The notes under the pieces: model-generated
The model's input: the letters and a program-made list of their open reading frames with translations, nothing else
What the model was told of the DNA's origin: nothing
Databases searched by the model: none
NCBI RefSeq assembly: GCF_949628265.1
Contig: NC_088788.1
Location: forward strand, 15,190,001 to 15,254,000
Length of the DNA: 64,000 bases
Origin: Cloeon dipterum
Taxonomy: Eukaryota; Arthropoda; Insecta; Ephemeroptera; Baetidae
Direction of reading: 5' to 3'
Made by a program: the position numbers and the translations under genes
Shown: positions 13,301 through 25,300 of the stretch, one piece after another
Numbering within the stretch: position 1 is the first letter of the stretch
Layout of the letters: every line of letters starts with the position of its first letter

Positions 13301-16300
13301 TAAATTAAGCCGCTTCCCTTTGATCAAAGATAGATTAGAGGCAATTTCCACTTTGGGATGTGGGGCAAAAAGTTGGTTTTAGTGTGTGCTATTGTCGGCA
13401 GAGTTGGGGCAATTAATTAGCAGGGCGTTGCGGAGTTGGACTCGAACTCTCTCTCTAGACATTCCGCAGCGCCATAAAAGATAGCGTGCAATATCCTGTC
13501 GGCCAGAATTTCCCATCTAAAATGCACGAATCGCTCGGAAAACACGCCACATTTCATTTTCCGCAAGGATCGATTCGCTTCTCAAGGCCAGTCAAAACTC
13601 CGATTCTTCTCGCGGCAAAATTGCTATCTTTGACGCAGAAAGCATCTCTAAGTCTAAGATTATAAGTTAACTCAGATTACCAAATGGTTTAAATTTTAAT
13701 TAATTTTTTCATTCCATTTAACAAACGGCTAAGCAGTATTAGCTGCTTTATTGAATTTTTCAAATTAAAAAACTTGATTAAATTCACGTCATTTTGCTCT
13801 ATATTTTCTCTCATTCTCTCTAGCGTGACATAAAATTAATATCGATCCCCGGGAACAGGACTTTCTCGTGTATTCTGTTTGACGCAAAAAAGAAGATAGT
13901 TGAGAGCAGAAAAGCGCCGCAAACAGCTTTTTCCCTCGGCGAATGGACTTTTGTTTGCAGCAAGAAAATGTGTCAAAGCTGAAATTGAGTCTCAAAGGAA
14001 GCATGAAAGGCTTTTGTTCGCTGTTGGACACCAGAGAAATGGCAAAAAGGCCCATAAAGTCTTAGAGTAATTTTTAGTCTCTTGTTTTCAGCTAAATGAT
14101 CGCAGAAATTTTTAAAATGAATACTCAATGCATAGCTTGAAAACTGTTACCCCGCCATAGATTGTTTATCGGTTAAAATATGATTGATGTATATATTAAT
14201 GTAAAATATGAAAATCAATCTTTCGAAGGAACGAGATATTTTCAAACAGTGTAAACCGGTGCTATATCGATATTTATTAAACTATCCCAAATTTTTTAGA
14301 TATTTCTATACTCTTGTACAATATTAAAATTATGATTTATTTATGATTCCATCTTGCAATTTATTTTCCTATTTAATATTTCGGTCTTATCCATAAATTC
14401 CCTTGCGGTTAAAATCTAGCGTTACATTAATGAAATGAATTTTCCAACAAAGGATGGCATTTGAAGCAGAGTTGGGAACCGTGCCCTGCAGCAAAAAAGA
14501 CAACGCAACGAGGGTCGCACGAGCTATGCAAAAACTTGAGAATCATTAATTGGGTGAAGAGGCGGAAAGAAATGGGTCGTGGATGTGGAGCGTGTGTCTG
14601 TCTGGAGAGCAATCGATGGCGGCAGCTGATCATTAGTAACGAGTGATTAACCCTTTTGGACTTGGAGAGCACGAGGGGTGGCACACTTTCTCGAGAGCTC
14701 CTCCTGCAACCTCGCTCGCTACTCGCTCTTCGCGAGAGAGAAAAAAAGCCCGACGCAAATCAATTTAATCGCGCGCGCAAGCAGCACACAGCAGTCTACT
14801 TGGACCTTTGCATCGTCGAATTGCCACACAAAAAATAAAGAGACTTGGCTTTCTCACATCCAGGTCATCTGTCGGCGCTTTGCAAACAAGTGCAGCAGAC
14901 ATATTTGACATTCTCGGTGCCAATTTTACAGTCTCGGCGGCGCCGTAAAATTTTCGCTGGCCCCGTTCTTCACAGTTGTAAACCTGGTTTTCAGCTTATT
15001 AAGCATGGGGCTCTTGAGACTTTAGAGAGCAGTAAATGTCTGCAATAGAAAATTAATCACAAGCTTGTTAAAATGTCACAAGGATTCTCGAAAGTTTTAT
15101 ATATTAATATAAGAATTTTTTAAATTCTAGCTATTTAAGTAATTTTATTGGGAAAAATTTGCTTCTTGGGAAGACAAGGTCTTCATAAAGTTTAGATAAA
15201 TATAATCGAAAAAATCGTTCTGTTGATCCAAGTTAGCTCAACAGAAGAAATGACAAAGATTAACAAAATTACATAACACCTGCTCCCAAAGGGCTCACTC
15301 GTTCATGATGCCATATTCGATGATGCAATGCTGCAAAGCCGTAGTTTGCGGTCTGGGCGATAAATTGTTCTGCGTCTCTGTTTTGCGCCTCGCGCGTTGA
15401 ATCGAGATTGCAATCGTGGCACAAAAAGCCGAATTAATGACCGCTTTTTGCTCCGTGCAATTGAATTCATTATCACCAGACGAAAGCCATCAGAGCAGAA
15501 TTTAGTCGCAAATTGTTGTGCTCTTGTTTCCGCACGCAAAGTCCATTTGCATACATTAAAAATGAAACTAAGCTGAATTGATGATGTGTACAGCAAATTG
15601 AATGATCATTCATCCATTATGAGTTTCACTTGTGATATAATTATTATTATAACTAAATCAAAACGTATTTATAACTTATTTTAAGAGAATCCCTGAAAAC
15701 AACATAAATGCGTATAAAATTAAAATAATATACTGAATTTTAGATTTTTATGTGGTTTTTATTTTATTTTATAATTAATGATGACATATATATGTGTGTC
15801 ACATCATTTCACGAAAAAAATGACATTCAAATTGCTTGGAAGATTGTATGGTATTTTAGACCACAATGCATAATTTGATTCTAATATTAATTACAGAAGA
15901 AATTAAGTGAAAAACTAAATTGAAGCTGAATATTCAAATTTTACCAGTACACGCGGGAATTTATGGAATGATGGCTAGACTGATTAATAATGATGTCAAA
16001 ACAAATTGAGAAATATTTTTGATCATACAAGCAAAAATAGAAAATTACCATTTCCAATTAAGAAATTTTCCTCAATTTGTTTTAATGTCACTAAAAGATG
16101 TTACAGTTTTGTTTTTCAAAGATTTTTGAAAATTATATTTTTGCAATGAACGCTGCAATGCAATTTACGGAGTTGTTCATCTCAAATATCGGTCAATGTG
16201 ACGTTGTTCTTTTGCCGGGATAAAGGTCACGTGGCAGCGGGAATTAAGGCCGATTTGGACGAGAAATTGCGGATCGATGCGTGTCTCGTTTCCTTTTACG

Positions 16301-19300
16301 ACTTCCAGCCGATTGAGTTTATTACCGAATTCGCAACTCTGGACCGAATGCACTTTTGCTGGCAGCGAATTTTCCGTCGCATTAACCCTGACTGCTTTTT
16401 GCACTCTTCCCAACTCTTTGTGTGTATGTTAGCATAATTTTCGCAAACGAGCACAATGCATGCATCAATTTTTCAGTTATGCTGCCCGATATAGATTTTC
16501 GCTGTTGAAAGTTAGTTGGTGCCAAAAAAATAAAATAAACTCGCTGGGATCATGAGAGCGTATTTTATGGCTCATAAAGTGCCTGTTGAGCAGAATTGGC
16601 ACACGCTGCTGCCTGCCTGAAAAACAAAGCGAGACTTATTCGCATTAAATGCTCTATCGTTCGAACGAGTGCCACGCTTTTTTGTGGTTTTTGTAAATTT
16701 CGTTCTGTTTAATTTCCCAGAGTGTGAGCTCTAGTATTTGGCAGAGACGGAAAACCGCAAAGAAGCGGGAAAACGCAATAAATGTGAGGGGTGGGAAGTG
16801 TGACGAAAGAGTTTGTTGTTTCAGGCGTGGGTGTATACATCTCGAGGGTCGAGGAGAACAGCGTGGCCGAACACGTCGGCCTTCGACCCGGAGACTCCAT
16901 CCTCGAGGTCAACGGAATGCCCTTTGGCGGGGTCAGCCACGACGAGGCCCTCAAGGTTAGAATTAATAAACAAAACGTGTCTTCTGTAAAGACCGATTTT
17001 ATTTTGTTTCGTCTGAGACTTAAACTCTGAATAAAATTCAATCAGCATAGAACGCGATTGCGTCACTTTTGACGTCATTAGTGCCTTTGTTTACCTATAA
17101 AGCGCCTGAAACGAAGGATGCTGCAATTTGATTCTGCCACTATACGAGGCAGTTAAAGCTATCGCATCCGTTGTTTAGAATTGATATGTACCTCATTGTG
17201 ACGTCAATGAGTGGTTGATGCTGAAGATTAGCGTAGAGCCCCTGTCGACTTTCATTGTACAAACAACATTTTTTTAACGCCACCTCATTTTTTTCTGACA
17301 GTTCCATTTTTTGCAATCTAATTATTGAGTTATAAAATAGTCTAATTTTTTAAACATACACCTAAGCATAGTTGTAATTATGTTTTTCCTTCAAAAACAA
17401 ATCTATGCTGCCTTTCACATCACATCTCCCAAAGTCCAAACACCACAAAAAAAGAAAGATTAAATCTCTCGGTTTTAGCCTTATTTTTAACAACGTTTCG
17501 ACACTATCATGGAGCCGTTTAAAATAATAAGACCCAAGACTATTACCGAATATTTTACGGGATATTTTATTTTAGAAAATTGTCTTTGACATATCAAGTG
17601 TCACATTCATTGAAATAGAAATCTAATAAAAATAAACCATGATTTGTGTGCAGATGCTCAAAACGTGTCGCAAGGTGACGATGACTGTGCGGAGCGCGTC
17701 GGGGGGCGCGGGGTACGCGCTACCCTCGGCGTCGGCATCCGCGGGGGCGGGCCAGCTGTACACGTGGACCGACCGGCACGGCCGGCCCGTGTCGCCGCCT
17801 CCAGAATACGCTTCGGCCCTGAGCGGGCCACCCCCACTGCCGCCCCCGGGCCCTGGCGCCAGGACCTGGAACTTCCACTCTGCTAGAAGTAAGGAGAGAA
17901 CTAGAAAGGTCAGTCACAACTATTTTATTTCTATGCTCTGATTAGAACAAAAAATATTTCACGCATGAGGTGGTCAACACTAAAGCATTAAACAGTAAAC
18001 AGTTCAGGTTTTGCGCATATTTGATGAAAATTTTTGTTGGTAGTCAATTTTAATATATGGTGCTTGTCACAGTACTCGCATCAAAATTTACTCTTTGGAA
18101 TTTATTCAGCACTTCCCGTGGGCTATGAGCTCACCAGGTCCAATTATTATAATGTAAACACAAAAACCTGAAAAAAATGATAGCCATGATAAGCATATTG
18201 AGTGAAAAACGTCCCTATAGTAAATGAGGTTTAACCCAGTTCACATTTTTTGACATCAAATTAAGCAAAAATTTATATTTAAGTTCTTTTGAGCCCCTGG
18301 ACGATATCAAGGAAGAAACGCGGCTTATTTTTACATTACTTACAAAGAGTTAGAACCTTTGGCAACCGTTCATTATTACAAAACGAGATGTTGTATTTTG
18401 AAATACTTTCTTACAATAGCGGGTTATAACTTTCTCCGGTATCAAAGTTGTAAAAATTCAATTAAAATTTTATTTTGTATTAAGATTTGAAGATAAGAAA
18501 TTGTTTTCAAAAGCAAAATTGTTTTTGCAAAAATTTATTTATTCGTTCAAAATACTAAGTGACCTCTTTCACACTATGCTGATTAAAATACAAATGAAAA
18601 AAGCTCAACATTAGATTGGACAGGAGGATTTAAATAATTGCTTTCGAGCGGAAAAAGGTCAAAGTGGATTTCTGCGTTGTATTGTCCGCGTAGTTAAACG
18701 ACGGCCGCTGCGGCGGCGGCGGCGGAATTCGACCTCACGTGACGATTTGCATATTATTGAGCCCACGGCTGGAGACACGCAGTGCAGAGCAGTGAATCGC
18801 CCAAATTGGCCCGATAACGACGTGTCACCTTCAGACTCCCAACCAACAAAACCAACTGACGACGCGCTAATTGCTCCACATTTTCCTCCTCGTTTCCTTC
18901 CAATTCCTCCGCTGCTTTGTCACCGCGCCAAATTAGGTCCAAGGCGTCAAAAATCACTCTAACCAAAAGAAACTGGCTAGAAATCAATTCTCTTTAGCTA
19001 TTCAAGATTGCCAGTCCTTTTTTACTACACTAAATGAAATCAGGGCTTAAAAATGTTTTTCATTGAACAACACTTACAGAGATTTTTTTGTATTTTTCTA
19101 ATGTTGCAAGTAAAGACAATTCAGAAGATAAGGGGATTTTTGCATTACACAGACAAACATAGCCTATACTATTTAAAAATATAATACATGGAATCTTCGT
19201 AACTATGTGTTCTTGGTAAACTTTTAATTAGCTGTAGTGATGGATTTTTTTCAATAACCAACACCTTCCAGAATTGAAAAAGGTCGGTTGATATCTTCTG

Positions 19301-22300
19301 TATATCAACGTTTTTTCTCGTGAATTTATTAAATGGGTTTTCTTGTCTGTTATTTGGTGCAGGTGGAGCTGAGCATCGAGCCGGGTCAGAGTTTGGGTCT
19401 GATGATCCGTGGCGGCGTCGAGTACGGCCTCGGCGTGTTTGTCACCGGCGTCGACCCGGGCAGCGTGGCCGAGCGCTGCGGCCTCATGGTCAGTATGAGT
19501 GCATTGTGTGAACCTTGGCTAACGCGCAACCCGAGAACAACAGCAGCTGCCAGTTCCCATACTCGCGTCTTTTTCCTTCCATTTGCTTGGGAAAATTGAC
19601 ATTTGTTTGTTTTGCAACTACTCAAAGATGGACTCATTCTGTTACTCTCTCGAAAACATTCTTTTTCGAAGAGGAAAATCATTCACCGATTTTTAGCAGC
19701 AGAACAAAAATTCAATTCATTACAGCATAAATAAATTCTTTCGATTTGCAGCTATTTTTTATTCAGAGTTGGATGACGGTGAAAACGGTGGTGACGTTTA
19801 AGTTGGCTGCTCGGTTGAAAGGTGGATCGATTTGCATTTCAATTAAGTTGCAAAGCGAAAGTCGGTCTTTCGATATCAGATGGGCCAAGTGCAGCGCTTC
19901 AATAAATAAGCGCGCGCGGATGAATGGGTAAATATTGATTTGCTGCCCGCGACGACCTCCATCATGTTCAAACGCCGAATCAAACGGAAAACACATCAAA
20001 CAGCCCGTGAAAAAAATTAAAAGCAGTTTTCTAGAATTGAATTATTCACGCGGCCAGTTAAAACTTTGAATATGCGCCTTTTGTGTTTTGTTGTTGTTGT
20101 TGTTTGAGACATATAACTTTTGCACTGGCGAATCACTTCAGTTCGAAGATTGAAACTGGTGTTTGGCACGCGATCCTGCGGAAGTGAAAAGTTTTTCCGG
20201 CGAAACGACTTGTTTACGTCGGTTTGGACGTTTGCCATTTCGCTCAATCAAATGCACAAAGCACGGTGGAGAGAACAAGAGGCGACGCAGCCGCCATCTT
20301 GCGTGCCGAGTGGCAACAATGCACCCCTTTGTTGCGAGAGCGGTCAATCGATTAGTTGTTTTGACCGTGAACTCGGCTTTTTCCGCGCCGTACAAAGTGA
20401 ATTTTCTGCGCCGGAGCGAAATCAGATTCACCTGCTGTGTGTTGTTGCGGAGGCTGAGAGCGAAGCGTGTTTTTAGTCTCGGCAGATTTATAGTTATTGC
20501 TGCCTTTTCGTCGGAACGCTTTTTCCGTTCGCCGCAAAACTCTGCATGCGATCAGCGTTGTTCTCGGAATGCAGGAAATCTAATTCGCCAAAACGCTTTC
20601 AGAGAATGCCAAAAAAGCTCACACAGGCAATTTCACGACATCAATGGCGCGCAGGTTGCATAACCAGCGCGGCGCTCCTATCTTGAATCTATAATAGTAT
20701 TATGTAGTTTTGTTGTCTTCAAAGCTACTCTTCCACAATACGTTCGTGTTTATCATTTTCATTTATCGCCTAGATATAAAATTAATCTTTACCGTTTATC
20801 ATCAACTCTCGCCGTTATTTTTAACGTACTTATTGTACGTTTAGTCAGACTTAAAACATAGAAAATGACTACCGGCAAACAATTAAAATATAATTTTAAT
20901 AAGGAGCAATGTCTCAATGCAACAGTTAAATTTTCCACGCGAATAAAACATTCCATGAGATTGCAAAAACTTCATTAGTTTTTAAATGACGAAAGTAAAT
21001 ATTTTATATTTCCATCGATTGAAATTTCACAGTTAACTTTGCCCTTTTTGAATTCAGGTTGGTGACCAGATTCTGGAGGTGAACGGCCAGAGCTTCATGG
21101 CGGTGACGCACGATGAAGCCGTGAGCCAGCTCAAGTACCACAAGAGGATGAGTCTGATCGTGCGTGATGTGGGCAAGGTGCCGTCGTCGGGGGCGCCGCA
21201 CACTGCCTCCTCAGGGCTGCTGGGTCATGCGTGGGAGACGCACCTACCACATACGTCGCGCAGTCCCGCGTGAGTCCCTCTTACGGCCATCGCCGATCCT
21301 AGGGTCTCACCTGACGGGTGTTGGTTCGCAGGGGTTGGCAGCGCAACCTCGAACCAAGTGGCGCTGCACTCCAAATGGTGCAGGAGAAGGCACGAGTCAT
21401 CCTGCCGCACCCTGAGTACGCCTCCCTCGATTACTATCAGCGTGAGTACGCGGCCAGGCAGATGGACGTCGAGGCCTTTGTTGCCGTGCTGCTGGAAATG
21501 CTCAACACTCCTGAGAAGGTATGCAATAATATTTAGAAGGGTCCAGAGGGGAAATTACAATTACCAGGTCAGGGTAAAATTATCTAATATAATCAGCTAT
21601 TGAAGGGTGGCATTATCTCCACATTGTGAGGGGAGGCATATTCAGGTTATGGAGGGGAAATTTATCAGGGAGTCAAATTTTGAAAGGTTATCGTGGAAAC
21701 ATATCCGTATCCATGCAGCAATCACTGACTTTTTAAGTAAAGTCTGGAGGGGTGCGTGCATGCATCAGGTTCCTACAATAACAATTGCTTGATTCACCAC
21801 ATCTAAAGAGTGGGGAAAGGATGCATGTGTCAGTTTGCAGTCTAATGAAATATCCGTGCACAGTACACCCTTTTGATTGAACTGCGGGAGGTGGTGCGAC
21901 CTGAGGACAGAGCGAGGTTCGACGAGCTTGTATACCGAAGAGAAGCGGAGGGTCAGAGATGCCGGGAGCTGCGTGATCTTTTGGGCCACCGGGGCGGCCA
22001 GGACCACCTCAGGGTATGTGCCGGCGACCTGTGCGGAGTTTGGACACCCGTAGCGACCTAGTGGTTGTCTAATCCGAGTGCTTTACAGGTCGTTTGAGAC
22101 GCTAACTTTTGGCACGTAGTGCAATGCTTCCGAAGTCCCCCCTCCTAGTAGTTGACCCTTAGTGTGTTTAGGGGGCTTTTCCATCGCAGAAAATATATCC
22201 AGAGATTAGAGTTGCATGCAGTGTGGTTTTTGTCTGTTTCTCTATCTCCTTTTTTTCGGAACCGTGTACCTGTGGCGCACTTGAAACCTAAAATGAGTCC

Positions 22301-25300
22301 TAATTACAATCACTAAATAATCAGCAAGTTATCATTCTTTTGCGAGTTTCCTTGTGGCGTGTCGCGCGCGCGAGAGGTGTAAAAAGGCACTGTAAAACAA
22401 AATTCAACTACTATACAAAGAGTGCACTGTCAAATATTATATAAATCCACGAGTTTAAACTAAATAAGCGAGCATTAAAGAAAAGGCACCTTTGAGACTC
22501 ACTCACAAAACACACACCCACCAGGGGAGGCAACTAACTAGATTTCTGGACTGGACGTGGTCAAAATCGTATCTCGACTCGATCCTTTTTCCTCTTACAT
22601 CAAACGAACTATCTATGAAATGTAGTCGTTGCATTATTTAATATTTCGTTTATTTTACACTTTAAACACCAAAAATTTCATAAACAAGTGAAAATATCAC
22701 TGTTAATAATTATTTGCATCTCTTTGGAAAAAATTGCATGTAAAATAAATACAAAAAACAAACGTTTTGTTTGGACTTTGTTTGAAAACTTAAGAAATAT
22801 TTTTTTATTTTATTTATCGGTTGGTTTTGGTTTATTCATATTAAAGCTATTTGTTTTCTCTCTGTTGCAACATAATCTCGCAAATAGCTTCGCCAACAAT
22901 ATTACTTTGAAACTGATACTCTGTAATAAAGATTGACCACGTCTGTTTTGTACTGCTAGGCTGCATAATGATTATATCTTTCTCGAGCATTTATTACCCT
23001 TTGAGCACTCTGTCTTAATTCTCTCTATCTGATCTGCTCTCTCCTGTCTTTATCTTTTCTCGTATACGTCTCTATATTATATACTTAGTAGAATTGCTTG
23101 AACACCCTCTGCTGCTCTTTCGAAACTCGTAGGCCAACGAAAAACACCGACAGAGCAATTTGCACCTCTTCTACCCTCACGCAAAAGCACATTTTGGAGC
23201 CAACGAATCAATCGTCAGGAGTATATAAACGCCGACTTATTAAAGCTGTTTGATTGACACTCACACACTCAGTCGTGTTCCACCAGATGTGTGCTTTTTG
23301 TGTCGCTCGGTCTGTGTCTTTGATTAATCGACTAAAAGCAATGCCGCGCCAAGGTCGTGGTCCGAACCAAGACAGACTCAAGGGATCGAATTTGGAAAAA
23401 GTCCCTTGAGTCTGGGTGATGCCCACAACCTTGGAGGCGCCGCCGGGCTAGTAGAGGGCACCCTCCGTGCGCGAAAATGGCAAAAGCAGGGCGCGTTGCA
23501 GGTGGGAGGGCAGAAGCCGGCGCCACTCCACCCCCACCACCACCCTCACTACCACCATCACCTGCAGCAGCAGCATCAGCAGCAGCAGCAGCAACAACAA
23601 CAACAACAACAACAACACCAGCAGCACCTGGAGGCGGAGCAGCCCGAAATGAAGACACCCAGCGAGGACTCCGGCGTCGACCTGGCCACGCAGTGGGGCC
23701 CCAGGTACCGCTCCCCTCCCTTTCTCCCCACCGCCGCCCAAAGTGGACAGTGAACATGGGTTGAATATGTCAGGGTGACTAGTTCAGGGGAGGCAATCCT
23801 ATCTTGTCTGGAAGGGTTTAACGGGCTTCATTTGTGTGAATTATGAGAGGAATGATACTTCAAAGGGACATCAGTGTCATCACTGTTAATTATTTGAGAT
23901 TAAATTTTTTAATTTAGTTTGATCAATTCTAAGATAGCAATTTTATGTCCCCTAAGCAGCAGACCAAATAAAAAAGTGTTACATATTTGTATGCTCAAAA
24001 TTCAAGAGGGATTAACAATAAAATCTCAACCATTAATTGTTAAATAGAACAATTCATTCGATTAGATATTTTTTAACTTCTCGGAATAATTTAGCTCTAC
24101 AATTTTACTTGTAAAAATAGGGTCAATTAAGCAATTATTAAAATCCAAATTTTGTTTGGGAGATCAATTTGAATTTGTTAAATATAATAGAGCTGTGTTT
24201 TGTGAAATTGATTCTTCTCTTAGTAAAATTAACCACAATTTTCAGTAAGTATACTTAGAAACCAGAAAACTGTAGAGCTGGTTTTCATTTTATAGACAAG
24301 CTGTAGGCTGAAATGAAATTTTTAAAGAGGTAAAAATGGGTTTCCTGAATCATAAAATGTGCTACTTAATAAAGGATTGTACGGAAGCTGCAAAGACGTC
24401 ACTTATAATGATGACTCATTAAAACTAACAAAAAGGCGTCTGACGTCATCCTTATTTTTTTATTTATGTTTTCTCTTTTTATTTTTAAATAATACACGTG
24501 CGTTGGCATCCACTTGGGTCGGCGGAGGGTCGAAGCGAGGGGTGCGGGTTACTGAGGGTTTTTTGCCGGCAGCGAGGCGACGTGGTACCGCACCCCGGCC
24601 GTGGACCCCTACGGCTGGCCGCTGCGGACGCAGCAACTGCGCACCTCGGACCTTTCTGCCGTCGACGACCAACAGCAGGTGTGTCCCTTCAACGAATCGT
24701 GTCGGAAAACTATCTCTCTTTCTCTTTCTATCTATCTCTCTCTGTCTCCTTCACTTCCGCTGTAAAGTGTTTTTCCGACGCGTTTTCGCGTGAGCAAACG
24801 AGCAAACAGAAAACGAATGATAACTTGAGCGCAATTTGCGGGGTAATTTGGACTCATTTTTGTTGAAACGGCCGACCAATCGCGTAATGTGTGCTTGTCC
24901 GATGTGTGACGCGGACGTGCACGTCCGTTTGCTCTCTGTCCCAATCGCAGGAGTTGCGTGCCAACGGCAGCAGGAGACACTCGAGTCCCGGTGTCGACCA
25001 GGAAGGCGACCCTGGCGCCGACCCCGGCGCCAACCGCAGCCAGTACGACGCCAACGTGAGTATCCGCCGATTTTTTTCTCTCTTGTCATTCTTTCTCGCT
25101 TCCAACAAGAAAATGCGAATATACTCTATCTCGTTCCGGCGCTTTACTTGTCTTTTTCTCGCGTGGTGGTGATTCGCATCGTTTCCGCGAATGAATAGGC
25201 TTCCATTTTTGGCGCTTTTCCCACTTTTTATTGTTTGCCTGTTAGAATGGATTTCTGTTTCTGTCAAACTATTCCAACTATTCATAAAGAACAGAGGATA

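Larger units (their letters stand above)
10378..16824 (+). other. dysc intron 3 (holds the microexon)
   Basis: A 6.4-kb intron splitting PDZ1, phase 1 at both ends, with a GTTAGT donor and a TTGTTTCAG acceptor. Inside are the candidate 9-nt microexon at 11750 and two copies of a short dispersed repeat. No other gene is supportable. Confidence 0.8.

Noticed and set aside
20163-20663. A 166-codon plus-strand open frame in dysc intron 6
   Set aside because: It begins with TTG, not ATG. It overlaps open frames on both strands, has irregular composition and shows no domain or splice support.
23332-23757. A long minus-strand frame with poly-Ala/Val and poly-Leu
   Set aside because: It is the complement of the His/Gln repeat of dysc exon 10.
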